DNA of 64,000 nucleotides. It comes from Cryptomeria japonica. Its lineage: Eukaryota; Streptophyta; Pinopsida; Cupressales; Cupressaceae. The stretch lies in assembly GCF_030272615.1 (NCBI RefSeq), contig NC_081407.1, positions 317,280,456 to 317,344,455 of the forward strand. Reading direction: 5' to 3'. Of this stretch, positions 42,123-54,569 are shown in pieces (within the stretch, counting starts at the first letter, position 1; every line of letters begins with the position of its first letter). The translations under genes were made by a program, and so were the position numbers. The notes beneath the pieces are model-generated. The model did not search any database. It was not told the DNA's origin and worked only from the letters and a program-made list of their open reading frames with translations.

Positions 42123-43675
42123 TTGTTTTTAGTTTTGGTTTTCAATAAGACATCTAATATGACTCTTTTGGGTGTAGAATCGTTGATATGCGGATTGAGT
42201 GTGGTAGCCATGAAGTACAAATTTTGTTCCTATCTCTTGCCCACTAAGTTACATCAATCTAATAAGGACATCATGGACACTGATATTGATCATGTAGACC
42301 TAAATGAGTTCTTACAAAGGATGACCAAGCCAGATGGAAGGACTACTTGGGATACTTTGTTGGTACATTTGAGACTTGTTCCAGTGGCATTGCAATCTAT
42401 AGATTTGATATTGGCTTGTGCATATAGATATAAGCCTAATGAAAGAACAGTATATTTCCCTCTAGACAATATAATCCTTGATATCTCCCTAGATGTTATA
42501 GAATATGTGTTTCATATTCCCCAAATATGATTCATATTCTCATGTTACAATGAACCGTGGGGAGGTGTACTTTCAGGAGGAAGGAGATCCCATGAGCTAT
42601 ATAAATGAAAATATTATGAAGAATACTTTTAAAACTCTTGAAAGCAAGAAACAAGCTTGCAACATGGCCTTTGTGTTAGCAGATGAATCTAGACATCAAA
42701 AGGCCAAAAATGTTGTCCTACAAACCAATAAGCCTAAGTTGGAGATGATCGAAGAAGACTATCAAATTCAGGAGGTAGATCTTGGTCAGCTAAATAAAGA
42801 AGGAGAAAGGAATTCTTTGAGGCAAGCTGTATATACCATTTTTCTCTAGATGGACAAGGAGGAGGAGACCAAGGAGGAGTTTAAGGCACAAAATGTTGAG
42901 TTAAAGAAATATATCAACCAAATCCTCAGTCCAATTGATTTGAAAATTCCATCATCAAGTGTTCAAGATACCCTCACCAAAGGTTTGTTAGGTGATGGTA
43001 TAATTAAAGATTGTTTTATTCCTATTGGTATAAGTTGGAGAGCAAAGACTGAAATATCAGGAGAGGATGTGATTTACCATGTTTTGTCTAATTATATTAA
43101 ATTGGAGTCTAAAATAGTTATTTTGAATGATCTATTACAAGGGAGTAGTAAAGAGGATATAAAAATTTGAGATTCTATTCATTTATGGGAGGATTATCTC
43201 CAAGTTTTGAAAAGAATAATGAAAATTGATTTGCAGTTATTGCATGTAAAACCAATTTTGGAGGATGATGCTAACAAGTAGATAGTAGTGGAATGGATAA
43301 GAGCCACAAAGATGGTAATAAAGGAGTACACCAAGGTGTCAAATAAAATTATTGATCAAATAAGTTTTATTCATTCTTTATTATCTCCTTTTGAAGAATT
43401 CATTGAAGGCTTACATGGGAATATCCCAAATGGAAAACTGCATCAGGAAGCTGTTGCAGTTGTGATTCAATCCTTTAAAGACAAAATGCATAATAATTTT
43501 TCTTTGTAGGTGATCGAAGAGATGGTTTCTACAAAGAAACACTTGGACACAATGCAAACATAGCTATCTCAATTAGATGATGCCAATAAGAAATTATGGT
43601 ATTTTATCAAAAATATGGTAATAAAGTTGAAACATACAAAGACCTCAGATGTAGAAGAGTTGTGGGCAGTTTTGT
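42123..43675 (+). pseudogene. Broken ORF of unknown function
   Basis: Several frames follow each other, reading DIMDTDIDHVDLNEFLQRMT, WDTLLVHLRLVPVALQSIDL, FPLDNIILDISLDVIEYVFH, then a Glu/Lys-rich helical part (DKEEETKEEFKAQNVELKKY) and further helices to about 43675, with stops at 42841, 43168, 43279 and 43507. The length and the mix of a globular start with a coiled-coil rest resemble the extra ORF of element D (46687-49675), and both have a F-LD----I----I--V--IP-like stretch. I cannot confirm homology by eye. It may be an extra ORF of an otherwise lost retroelement. Confidence 0.5.
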
Positions 43676-44162
43676 AGAGTTTTAAGTAGCATTTTCCCTC
43701 TGAAATTTAAATTTAGTTTTCAAAAAAGTCTCTAAAAATAGTCAAAATTTCAAACTTCAGTTCTTCAGTACAAAAATTCTAGTTTGGTGGAGTCACATAT
43801 AAAAAGAAAAGGGATTTTCATTCATTTATTTTCACTTCTAGAACCTCCAATTAACTCTTGGTTGAACGCATGAAGTCGATTCATCAGTAGTAGAACCATT
43901 TTTGTGCATTCCCATGGGTAAAATACAGTTGGTCACTGACAGTACAAAATGGTGCATATGACACTTCTTTTGGATTCACCCACCCAAATCATCTTTTTAC
44001 ATGTTAGATAGAGATTAAGGAGCTTAAGTTTCAGTTTATAATTGTTTTTCTTATATTTTCAATCAGTTTTATTCAATTTTGGGTGTTAATTTCACCTAGA
44101 AACTGTAGTTTCGAGTTTGGATATTTTAGTTACAAACTCTATATAAACCCCTCTATTGTTTG
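43676..44162 (+). other. Stretch with no recognised gene
   Basis: AT-rich and non-coding. It ends at the AAATG target duplicate of element D. Confidence 0.5.
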
Positions 44163-44167
44163 AAATG

Positions 44168-45139
44168 TGTTGGAAATTGACACTCATCCAACTTAGTTGT
44201 GTTGTCATTGATGGCAACACACACCATTTTGGGTTGGTCACTTAAACGATACTCACCGGTATTCATTATTTGGAAATCAACATTTAGTCATCCGACACAC
44301 ATGGAACAAGCACCAGCAGGAAAGGGAAACCAGCAAACTAGGAATCGGTATATGAGGCTGACACAGGAGATTGATCTGGCATTGATCTGACAGGTCTACA
44401 GGGAAATGATCAAAGGCATCAGTCTTGAATTTTAATAAATTTATTTTTCCTTAGGCCGACATATACATAAATTGTAATATCATTGTAAGCTGACATAAGG
44501 TATTTATGTTTGTGTTTGGGAAGGTTACTTAAGTCAGTACGGTTAGGTTATTTTGAGGAAGCATAATAAGGTAATGGAATATAGTAATGTGATGTTGTGT
44601 GAGCAATCTTGATCGATAGAATACGAATGTAATATTCTATAGTCAGTCTTGGATTTTGGTTCAGAGATTTGGGAAGTGAAGCAAGATACCAGTAAGGAAG
44701 GACACTGCGAAAATCGATATAGATTGTGCTTTAACCAGAACTCGTCCAGCATAGCAAATCACTATCAAAGTTCAAAATTTTGTTTGTAACTCCCTATGTG
44801 GTGTTTGTAGTAAGTGAGGCTCCTTTTGTAATAATCAATGTGCTCTAGGTTGTTGGCCTTCCTACACATGCAGGCCCCTATTGTAATATTTATTTATTTG
44901 GCTAGTGGATAGATATTGTGGGTTTCCAATCCCATCGTGGTTTTTCCTCTTTGAGGTTTTCCACGTATAAATCTATGTGTTATGGTGTATGCTCTTGTGG
45001 TTGCTTCATTTCTATTTGATGTTATATTCTTTCATGTTTATCGATTATTGAATTGAATTGTTAATAAGGTTAAAATTGATTATACCGACAGAACATTGTT
45101 TCACCCCCCCCCCCCTCTCAGTGTTCTTGGATTCCAACA
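44168..45139 (+). repeat. 5' LTR of element D
   Basis: TGTTGGAAATTGACACTC through GGATTCCAACA. The U5 hairpin AGAACATTG/CAGTGTTCT (45090-45098 with 45119-45127) closes a tract of 12 C. Confidence 0.93.
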
Positions 45140-45141
45140 AT

Positions 45142-45153
45142 TGGTATCAGAGC
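45142..45153 (+). promoter_or_regulatory. Primer-binding site of element D
   Basis: TGGTATCAGAGC, an exact initiator tRNA-Met type site 2 nt after the LTR. Confidence 0.93.
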
Positions 45154-45207
45154 TTTGTGCCTTGGAGTACGTCTAACAGCTTGAGGAAGATCCTGAATCC
45201 GGAATCC

Positions 45208-46275
45208 ATGGAGATGAGTTTACAAAAACAAATTGAAGTAGCACTTGAGGACTATGATGCTCAAAGGATGAAGAACTTGAAGCTGCAAGATGAATTGAAC
45301 TCTACAAAGGAATTCATTCTTACCCTATAGGAGAGGTTGTCATCTGTTCAAGCTAAAAGGAAGGAACTTTTGCAAAATCTGGATGATTAAGAGAAGGGTG
45401 ACCTTAAGGAACAATGTCAGAAATTGAGTCACGAGAATGGTGTGATGAAGAATGAAATGCAAGCCATGACTATAAGGATATTGAAGATCAGAAGAAGAAT
45501 GAAGAAAATCTTAGTAGATCTCTGAAAGACATATCTGAGGAATGCATTAGGATGGTGCATGAAAATGATGTGTTGAGAACTATGTTGGTGCAATCACAGA
45601 ACAATGAGAAAGAACTGGAAAGAATAATGTCAATCAAGTGATTTGGATGCTACAAATGAATACAAAGAAAAATTCAGGGTCAGTTCTGCAAGGCTTGATG
45701 AATTATTGAAGGATCAAAGAGACACTGGAGACACTAGAGGTATTGGATTTGAGCACAGAGAAATCTCTTGTACTACAAATCAGGGAAATCCACCAGTCAA
45801 CCAAAATCAGAAATCACTGGTAAGGCAACCCAATGTACATAAATTTAATGGTAGATTCTTTGTTTGTAATAAATTTGGTCACAGAGAAAGTCAATGTAGA
45901 AATAGAGCAAATTAGAATAAGTAGTTCCTTGTCAATGTTCAAAATGTAATAAGTATGGTCATAGGACATAAGATTCTAGAATGAATGTGAGATGTCATGC
46001 ATGTGGGAAGTTTGGGCATATGGCTAATCAATGTAGGTCAAAGAATGGTCAAGGACTCAACAAGGAAATTCAGAAGAATAATGTCACTTGCTATGCATGC
46101 AACAAAATAGGACATATTGCCAAATATTGCAAAAGCAAGAACAATCCAGTAGGAAATGATGAGAAAGGAAAATAGAAGGTTGAAGACATTCGAAAGGAGC
46201 ATGAGAGGAAATGGGTTAGGAAATCTGAAGATCAACTGGTAGAGACAATCAACATGGTTACTCAACTGACAAAAT
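45208..46275 (+). pseudogene. gag: Gag-like protein of element D: coiled coil and zinc knuckles
   Basis: It starts MEMSLQKQIEVALEDYD, a coiled coil with stops near 45330 and 45388 and frame changes near 45480 and 45630. It continues SSARLDELLKDQRDTGDTRG, IGFEHRE, the tail motif of SIRE-like Copia gag. CCHC knuckles follow: CNKFGHRESQC, a decayed one near 45945, CHACGKFGHMANQC and CYACNKIGHIAKYC. The usual N-terminal gag (UBN2) fold is missing. It would bind RNA and perhaps assemble with gag from an autonomous relative. Confidence 0.82.
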
Positions 46276-46686
46276 AGAATGTTCCTGTACCAACAGGAAA
46301 CTTATTCGGTAACTAAGGCATTAGCCTTAGGGGGAGGCAAATTATTGACAGATCTTGCATTACCCCCGATAGAGGTCTTAAGTCTTGTTTCAAATCTTGG
46401 TGAAGATAGTCTGAGGATTCACCGGCTCTGAGATAATGGATTTTTTTATCCAGTATCATATGTTGACATGCATTAATGTCAATGAGAAATTAGGGTTTTC
46501 GCATAATATAAAGGAAATGTTGGTTCATTTTCGATCACACTACATTCATAGAGAAACAAAGTGAGTTCAAGGCGATCAAAAGAATTTCAAGTGAATTCTA
46601 GTGCATTCATAGGAGATTTTCAAGAGCTTTCACTGATGAAGGTTGTGAGGTATTTTATCAGTTTTTTGAGCTATCCTTTGTTTACA

Positions 46687-49675
46687 ATGGCTTCTAGATC
46701 ATCTTTCGCTTTGGTAGGTATGGCTACCCCTGTTGTTATTGACATCAAGGACCGTCCACACCATGTTTTCAAGCAATGCCCTCAGATTGTGAAGGTCAAT
46801 AATTTGGTTGGTGCATTTTCTAGGGTTCCTGAAGAATTTTTGTATGTCGAAGATGTTCGTGCATACATTCACTGAACTTTGGAGGATTTGGGTTCTCTTG
46901 AGAACAAGAACATGTATATTGTCACTTTGTTGAACCAGGATGGGTCAATGAAACCGGAATTTCAAATTATGAAGGATCAGGGTTTTACCGACATTTTGGA
47001 GATGCCAAAATTTGAGGATTAATTGATCTGATATGCATTGAGCCGAGTCCATGGTGAATTCATATGGCTAGACCGACCCCACAAGATCACCAAGGAGGCT
47101 ATTCGTGTGATCACCGGTTTACCCTAGACCGATCCAACCCCTGGAAGGAAGAAGATATCTAACAATGAGGTGGATAATTTAACCGGTGCAACATCTGACA
47201 ACCGGTCCATGAGAATCAATACTATCAGAGATAAAGCAGTTCAATTTGTAAGCATGATCATCGGTTACAAGGTAGCCCAATCAAATCAGTTGAACTATGT
47301 TTCCAGTTCATGCATTTTCTATGCTCACAAAATGATTAAGGAGAAAGCAAAGCTAGATCTGTGTCAATGGATGTGTGATGAGTTGATAATAAACTTAGGG
47401 ATGATTATGGGTGAGAAGAAGGGTACTTTCTGATATGGGAACCTTGTTGTCTATTTAATGATTTTCTTTTTGAAGGAGTTACCCAGAACTAGTAAGACAC
47501 AATGGGCATTTGATATACCAGTAGAAAAACAAATTAAAGATGCTATAAGGAATATGAGATAGGAAAAGGATAGGGACTCCATTCTTTGGGGTTATTTCAA
47601 ATCATTCCAGAAGGCAATGAAGAAGAGAGAAAGAGTTCCAAAACATATTGTAGATAAGTACTCAACTAAAATCTATTTTATGGTAAAGAAGGATGAAACA
47701 CTGATGGAGGCAGTACAACCTAGGAAGATCTAGATAACCGAGATGGGCTATGAGGTAGATGTTGAGATCTTGGACTTGTATGCCAAGACTCTTATTGATG
47801 CTCCAATAGATGAAGTGGTAAAAGCCTTTGGGATTGCAAAGCAAAAAGAAATTGAAGTTGAAATTGGATTCAGTAAGAAGAAAAGGGAAGAAAAGATCAA
47901 TAAGGTTGGGGAAGCTTTGCAGAAGATGTCCACTAAGATAAAGTAGATTATTGGACTAGGTGAAGGGTCATCTCTAGCAGCAGTACAGGCTCCATCGGCA
48001 ACAACAACCGACAAGGGTGTAGTAAAGAGGAAGAAACCAGAGGCTTATATTGCCCCTGTTACATCTGGTTCTGACATTGATGTGGCATAGATTCCCAAAA
48101 CTTTTATCAGGATACCAAGGAAGAAGGATGAGGAAGTAAAGAAGTAGAAAGTGAAGGTTACCCCTCTAGAAACACCAAAGAAAATCTTGAAGGAGAGGAA
48201 GCCCATAGAGAAGAGGAAATCGGTTAAGGAGTCTACTTCTACTCCCGGAAAGAAGAAGAAATTAGATGTAGATATTGCTCTTGAATTTGGTAAGAGTATT
48301 GAATTCATTTCTCTTTCAGTTGCTAAGTTGATAGATCAAATCACTAAAGATGGAATCTTGAGTAATATACAACATTACTATGTACATATGGATGATAAGG
48401 AGAAAATGGAGATGGAGGAATCAGTTTTTTTGTACTTAGATATATATAAGAAAACACTTTTAGAGATTGAAAAATAGATATCGATAGATTTATATAGTAA
48501 ACTAGATGTTAGAAGGTTGTCTGTGGTTGAAGAGGATGGACATATAAAGGTACATGAATTGTTAATTGTTTATGGTGCTATAACTAATGAAGAGATGCAA
48601 CAATATTTCAAGTTTGCTAATAAATCAATTTTCCAAAGAAAACACTAGCATGTGAGTCTCATGGTAGGTAAAGTGAATGAGTTAAGAAGACACATGAGGC
48701 TTGGGTAAAATTCTTTGTAGATAAACTAGGATTCTTTACATCACCGGAAGTCTCTCAAATGTCTAACACTCCAAATATCCTGGTATGTGACAAGGGGAAA
48801 GGTAAATTGGGAATGGATATACTAGTTTTTGATCAAAAACCAACTGAGGATATTCCTCTGGTAGAACCACTTATACCTAATATAGAGATACCGATCGATA
48901 ACATTGAAACTGTACAGGATAAGCAGGATACACAAAAATAGGTCATTCAGATATAGAGGTTATTGATGTGGAAACAAAAAATAAGCAGGTTGAGGATATT
49001 GAACCTCCGACACCAAATGTACATATTGAAGAGGTTAAGGTTTAAAAGGTTACTGCACCAAGTGGTGAAGCCACTGAAGCAAGTCATGCAGTTGAATCTT
49101 CCCTCAAGATTTCATATAGTCATTCATTATTGGCACTTGACTCATCCAGTCAAGTTGATTTTGCACAAAAGAATATTGAGCAGCTGAGAAATTTTGAGTT
49201 GATGTATGTTGTAGCTCAAAAGTTAAGGAAGGAAGGTACTGAAGACAAGAAGGTTATTGAGCAGGCCATTCCTATTTTGTAGCAGCTTGCACCGGAATAT
49301 AAGGTAGATCAAATTGGAAGTCCTTTCGACAAACTAAAAGGTTTGACCAAGTACATTTCTAAAGAGTTTAAAGCCCTTCAACGAGTATCAAATCGACAAT
49401 TGAGTGAGCAGTATAATGTAGCCCGGAAGGTCACTTGTGACAACATGATTTCATTTGACAAGGCTAAGTTGACAGATGAAATATCAAAGATTGATGTGTC
49501 TCTAAATGAGTGTAGAAATATATATAGGTCCTGTACTAACACCAACAAACTAATAGTGGACCTTGAGGTGAAAATGAAGGCGACAAAGGCCTTGTTAGAT
49601 CTTTTGGCTAATATTTTTTATGGTACTCAGACACTAACTAGTACCATTGATGGTCAAATTTTGATAACAAAGTGA
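46687..49675 (+). pseudogene. Long extra ORF of element D, function unknown
   Basis: From ATG at 46687 (MASRSSFALVGMATPVVIDI) one frame runs to about 48477, with stops at 46873, 47020, 47128, 47431 and others, then after a frame change to TGA near 49673. The N-terminal third is globular and has FIWLDRPHKITKEAIRVITG. The middle is Lys-rich and basic (EKRKSVKESTSTPGKKKK, a nuclear-localisation-like run). The last third is helical (SKEFKALQRVSNRQLSEQYN). SIRE-type Copia elements carry an extra ORF after pol, often called envelope-like; position and style agree, but I see no signal peptide or membrane segment. Confidence 0.65.
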
Positions 49676-50092
49676 GATTTGTGGATTAAAGAAGGACATA
49701 GATAGGCTAATCTGGTCTGCAAGAGAATTAAGAGGTTTGGTGAGTCCTTGGTTGAACACTCTATTACTGCACAAGAGGGAAAGCATAGAGTTAATGAATA
49801 TTTTGAAGAATTCTTACCCGGATATTTTCAAGTATATATAGATCCGGTAATCACATTTTGGTTTGTACAGAATTTCATTTCTTTCATTTGCCCTGACTTT
49901 GGTATTGTTGTCAAAGAGGGAGATGTTGATGTGAAAAATGTCTAGGGACATGAGAAGTAATGTATAGCTCAGGGGGAGCAGTCTTCCAACAGTTTTTGAG
50001 ATCAATTTTGGAGTTTTTGGTAGGGAATCAGAATAACACTTCAGCGATCCATTTTTCACATGAGTGTTGCCATCAATGCCAAAGGGGGAGAT
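49676..50092 (+). other. 3' untranslated region of element D with GGGGGAG tracts
   Basis: Polypurine-like words occur at about 49915 (AAAGAGGGAGATG), 49972 (CAGGGGGAGCAG) and at the LTR edge (CCAAAGGGGGAGAT, 50079-50092). A 65-codon open frame at 49748-49945 continues the style of the extra ORF. Confidence 0.7.
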
Positions 50093-50145
50093 TGTTGGCA
50101 ATTGACACTCATTCAGCTTAGTTGTGTTGTCATTGATGGCAACAC
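50064..50145 (+). promoter_or_regulatory. Stem-loop that encloses the D polypurine tract and 3' LTR start
   Basis: 50064-50082 pairs with 50127-50145 at 18 of 19 positions, loop 44 nt. It corresponds in place and size to 30834-30916 of element H. Confidence 0.8.
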
Positions 50146-51094
50146 ACACCATTTTGGGTTGGTCACTTAACTAGTACTCATTGTTTGGCAACCAACATTC
50201 AGTCATCCGACACACATGGAACCGACACCGGCAAGAAAGGGAAACTAACAAACTAGGAACCAGTATATGAGGCCGAAACATGAGATTGATTTGGCATTGA
50301 TTTGGAAGGTATACACGACAATGATCAAAGGCATTGGTCTTCAAGTTTAATGAATTTATTTTTGCTTAGGCTGAAATGTAAATAAATTGTAATATCATTG
50401 TAAGCCGACATAAGGCATTTATGTTTGTGTTTGGGAAGGGTACTTAAGTCGGTCCGGTTAGGTTATTTTGAGGAAGCATAATAAGGCGGTTAGGTTATTT
50501 TGAGGAAGCATAATAAGGTAATGGAATATAGTAATGTGATGTTGTGTGAGCAATCTTGATCGACAAAATGCGAGTGTAATATTCTGTAGTCGGTCTTGGA
50601 TTTTGGTTCAGAGGTTTGGGAAGCAAATCAAGATACCAGTAAGGAAGGACACAGTGTAAACTAGTACAGACTATGCTTTAACCAGAACTCATCCAGCATA
50701 GCAGATGCACTATTAGAGTTCAAAATTTTGTTTGTAACTCCTTATGTGGTGTTTGTAGTCAGTGAGGCTCCTTTGTGATGAGAATTGTTCTCTAGGCTAT
50801 TGCCCTTCCTACACGTGCAAGCCCCTATTGTAATATTTATTCATTTGGCCAGTGGATAGATATTGTGGGTTTATAATCCCACTGTGGTTTTTCCTCTTTG
50901 AGGTTTTCCACATATAAATCTCGGTGGTATGGTGTATGCTCTTGTGGTTGCTTCATTTCTATTTGCTGTTAAATTATTTCATGTTTACCGATTATTGAAC
51001 TGCATTGTTAATAAGGTTAAAATTGATTATACCGGCAGAACATCGATTCACCCCCCCCCCCCCCCCCCCCTCTCAGTGTTCTTGGATTCCAACA
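50093..51094 (+). repeat. 3' LTR of element D
   Basis: Compared with the 5' LTR it has a 32-bp tandem duplication (CGGTTAGGTTATTTTGAGGA and following, 50454-50517) and a C tract of 20 instead of 12. Confidence 0.93.
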
Positions 51095-51099
51095 AAATG

Positions 51100-51721
51100 T
51101 GGGTTTGATTTTTTGCATAGGCATTCGTTGAGATGTTGGTGAAGTTTTGGTGTGATCTTTCTATCAAATTAATTTTGAATGTGAATGAAATTTGTTCATG
51201 TTCTAGTATCTCGATTTTTTGTTTAATGATTCAAACAACTTATATAGATGGAATTGTTGATCATTGAATGATTTAAAGCAACATATAAATTAGCATATTA
51301 TGAATTTTCTCTTGCATGTGTGCATTCAATATGGTTGTGCAATGGGATGGATTCTGAAAATGATTATGATGTCATTTATTCTTTCAATGATTGCAACATA
51401 TTCACATGAATTGTATTGATCTGGGTTATGTGTATGCGTTTTATTGGTGTGGTTTTACCTTTCATGCCCTGAATTATTCAACATTTAACATTGTCTATTA
51501 GGATTTCATTCTTTTTTTAAGTCAATTATTTTAAAGTCTCGATATTTTGTGTTTTTTAATAATATCTAGTAGCATAGAATAACTAGCATAAATTGTTATT
51601 TTTAGAGTTGTATTTTGTTCATATATATTTTTAAAAAGTACAAAAAAATGTGTATGTTAGAGATAGATTGGTTTTTTTCAAATCACAAAACCAACAGGTC
51701 CGCTTCTTTATGACATATTGT
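51100..51721 (+). other. Stretch with no recognised gene
   Basis: A/T-rich (many ATTTAAT and TTTGTT words). It is the right flank of the element D target. Confidence 0.5.
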
Positions 51722-52206
51722 TGTTGGCCATTTGGTGGAATTGATTATGTGTTGCATTGATTTTTTGTCATTGATGTCAACACTACCTATTTGGATTCTT
51801 TACCAACTATCTTCTGGTCCCGGTAGGATGAGTGGTTTCTGGTTAACTTGGATCCAGCATGATCTGGCAGGCTTCGATATAATCTGGTGATGGAATTGGC
51901 TTGTTCATGATACTTATACTCATATTTGTTCAGTTGGTTTTGGTCTGGTGATTGGATGCTATCCTGTTTGCCTAAAATATTGGTTTCTGGTTTTGGTGAG
52001 GGTTTCACCGGCAAAGCTTTTTATGGAGATCTTTGATGAATTGCATAAGTGGTGTTAGTGCAGCTTCTGATGGAGTTTCAGGATGTTGATGGTGATCATG
52101 TTCAAGACTTGGTGTTTGGAGATCATTTCTGAAGCATCTGGACCTATACTTGGTCTTGGTTGCTCTAGGTTATGGACAGGCTTTAATATAATGTGTGGAT
52201 AGGACC
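51722..52206 (+). repeat. Copia LTR fragment of the H family, cut off by element G
   Basis: TGTTGGCCATTTGGTGG and about 485 bp that follow the H LTR closely. The match stops at GGATAGGACC, where element G begins. In the H LTR the next bases would be TATTGATGC. The rest presumably lies beyond element G, outside the window. Confidence 0.85.
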
Positions 52207-54454
52207 TGTATACACATAAAAATTGGCTATGAGCAATTAAATAAATATTTTATATTTATTTAATATTTATTCTTCTATTAAATAGTTAATTTGAAAAGAT
52301 TAATTTATTTAATTCATTTTGTGTCTTTCTATTAATTAATTTAATTGAAATATTTAATTAATTAATTCATCTATCCTATTCCTCTAATTAATTAAATATC
52401 TAATATTTAATTATTCTTCCGATCAATTAATTAAATATCTAATATTTAATTATCTCCTCCAATCATTCGAATATCTAATATCTAATGATTATTCTTCTAT
52501 CCTATAGTCTCAAAATATTAAATGATTTCCTAAATTATTTAATTTCATTTCCAACTCACCTTCCATCTCCACTTCATCTTCCCTTTTCCAACTCATCCAT
52601 CATGTGGCTAAATTAATTCAACAAAATTAAAATAAATAAATCATTTATTAGCCACTTATCTTCAACCTCCAAATTTAATGAAATATTGTGTACGTACACA
52701 TATTTCATGACCTTCTTCTATATTCTCTCCAACATCCCTACATCTTAGGAAGGACTTGAGTCCACTTGTCCTCTCATGCCTAAATCTTCTCCAACCATCC
52801 CTAGATTCCCTCAGTCAGCAACCCAGTCAAGGTGAGATGAGTGACACTTGTCTTCTCCTTCCCCCTTTCTCTCAACCTTCACCTTTTCTCACAGCCATCC
52901 AAATCTGCAGATCTGATCATGACCATTGGTCCAAGCCACATCATCTTATCCTCTCAAAGTCTATAAGATCAGGAGTTTGAGTTGAGAGAAATTTAGTCTT
53001 CAAGTGAGTTTTATGTTGGTATTTTGGTATGGTTTTGTCATTGATGTCAACACCTACTAACACTTATCAACTCTGGCACTTTGGAGAATCAACAACATTC
53101 ACCAACAGGCAAGTGACTTATGCACAATCATCGGTATCTAGTACACCGGCAGGATATAATGATCACCGGCACTTGGTATGACATGGAAAACATCTGGTTA
53201 TGTCGAAGACATCATTTGGACACCTTGTCTTGAAGACTTGTTCATTGGTTTATTTGAGTTTGCATATTTATTGTAACCGGCAAATAGGTGCAGGATATAC
53301 ACCGGCAGGTTTATCTTTTCCAGATTAGCATGGCACACTAATGGAGATATTTTATTATTGTTGTAAATACATCAAGCTGACATGTTGGATCGGTTATTGT
53401 ATTGGACATTATTTTTGTAAATTGATTTTATTGTAATATCATTTAGAGCCGACCTACTATTGGTCTTAGGTTATGGTATAAATGTAAGATCTTATTTGTA
53501 AGATCAAATGTGGAATGCAAAAAAGACTTATAAGAAGGTATATGCGAGAATAAGAAGAGCTATACATGCAGACATCATTTGAAGATTGAAGGAGGGTTTT
53601 TGTGAAGACAAGCATAACTACACTGGTACTGAATCCAGCATAGATAGATGCTAATTTGAGCAGTACATCCATATTGGATTTAACCATCCAACTGTAAGTC
53701 AGTGTGACTTCCCATTTGTGATTGAGCAGTGAGCTCTAGGCGCTTGGCCTTTCTGCATGTGCAGACCCCATTTGTATACACTTACTATATGCAGTAGTAT
53801 CATCTGATTGTGGGTAAGGTTTCCCACCATGGTTTTTCCCCTTACAGGGTTTCCACGTACAAATATTGGTGTTATGTTTTGTGGATGACTTTGTCCTTTT
53901 GTTTCATGAATTAATCTTTACCGGTATTGCAATTAATTGTTAAAACTATCTACCGGTATGAAAGACTGGTTTACCGGCATTAAGCATTAAAGTTTTTTAA
54001 GTTGATTTTGGTTTGAATTTATTTGACAACTGATTCACCCCCCCCCTCTCAGTTGTCTCCGGGACCTAACATTTTCAAGCTAATCATTTGTGAAAAATTA
54101 TGCATCTGTGAGTTTTAATCTTGAAGCAAATAGCATAATCATTTAGTATAATCATTTTAGCATAGTCATTTAGCATTGCATGTCATAGTATCAGTTATCT
54201 ATCAGTTATCAATCCATTCTTCATATGCCATCTTGGAAGCTATCAGTGCTTGTCTAAGAGCACACCATCTGCAACCAAGAACAATGGAGTTAGGACACAA
54301 TGGGACATAAATCATGAAGGTAAAAATAGTGTTTTTATTTTATATGTATTTCATGTAGCTTCATTGGTTGAATTGGCCTGTAGCATTTCCTTTGTATTTT
54401 GTGAAACTAACATGTTGTAGGTAGTATTCTGATGATTAAATTCAAGTCGACACA
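52207..54454 (+). repeat. 5' LTR of element G (interrupted)
   Basis: It starts TGTATACACATAAAAATTGG and ends GTCGACACA; about 1185 bp when solo LTR E is removed. U3 contains AT-rich palindromes like those of A: 52236-52248 with 52252-52264 (13 bp), 52389-52399 with 52403-52413 and 52428-52438 with 52442-52452 (11 bp each). Confidence 0.85.
53014..54071 (+). repeat. Solo Copia-type LTR E inside the G 5' LTR
   Basis: TGTTGGTATTTTGG to GGGACCTAACA, 1058 bp, same family as 37424-38485. Flanks are TTTTA and TTTTC, a 5-bp duplication with one change. The U5 hairpin GACAACTGA/TCAGTTGTC (54025-54033 with 54049-54057) is perfect. Confidence 0.87.
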
Positions 54455-54457
54455 TTT

Positions 54458-54475
54458 TGGCACCCACTGTGGGAC
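54458..54475 (+). promoter_or_regulatory. Primer-binding site of element G
   Basis: TGGCACCCACTGTGGGAC, 3 nt after the LTR end, related to that of element A. Confidence 0.75.
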
Positions 54476-54569
54476 TCAAAGCCTCGCATATTCTTTCTAA
54501 TATCCTATCTAATTATCAAAAAAAACAAATTTAACGCAATTGTAATACAGATTCACACCTGTGTGAGTT

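Larger units (their letters stand above)
44168..51094 (+). mobile_element. Element D: Copia-like LTR element without pol, with gag and a long extra ORF
   Basis: It is flanked by AAATG duplications (44163-44167 and 51095-51099). LTRs are 972 bp (44168-45139) and 1002 bp (50093-51094), with a canonical initiator-tRNA primer site and a CCAAAGGGGGAGAT polypurine tract. The internal 4.95 kb carries a gag-like frame with zinc knuckles and a frame of about 1000 codons. I see no protease, integrase, RT or RNase H, so it depends on a partner. Confidence 0.9.
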
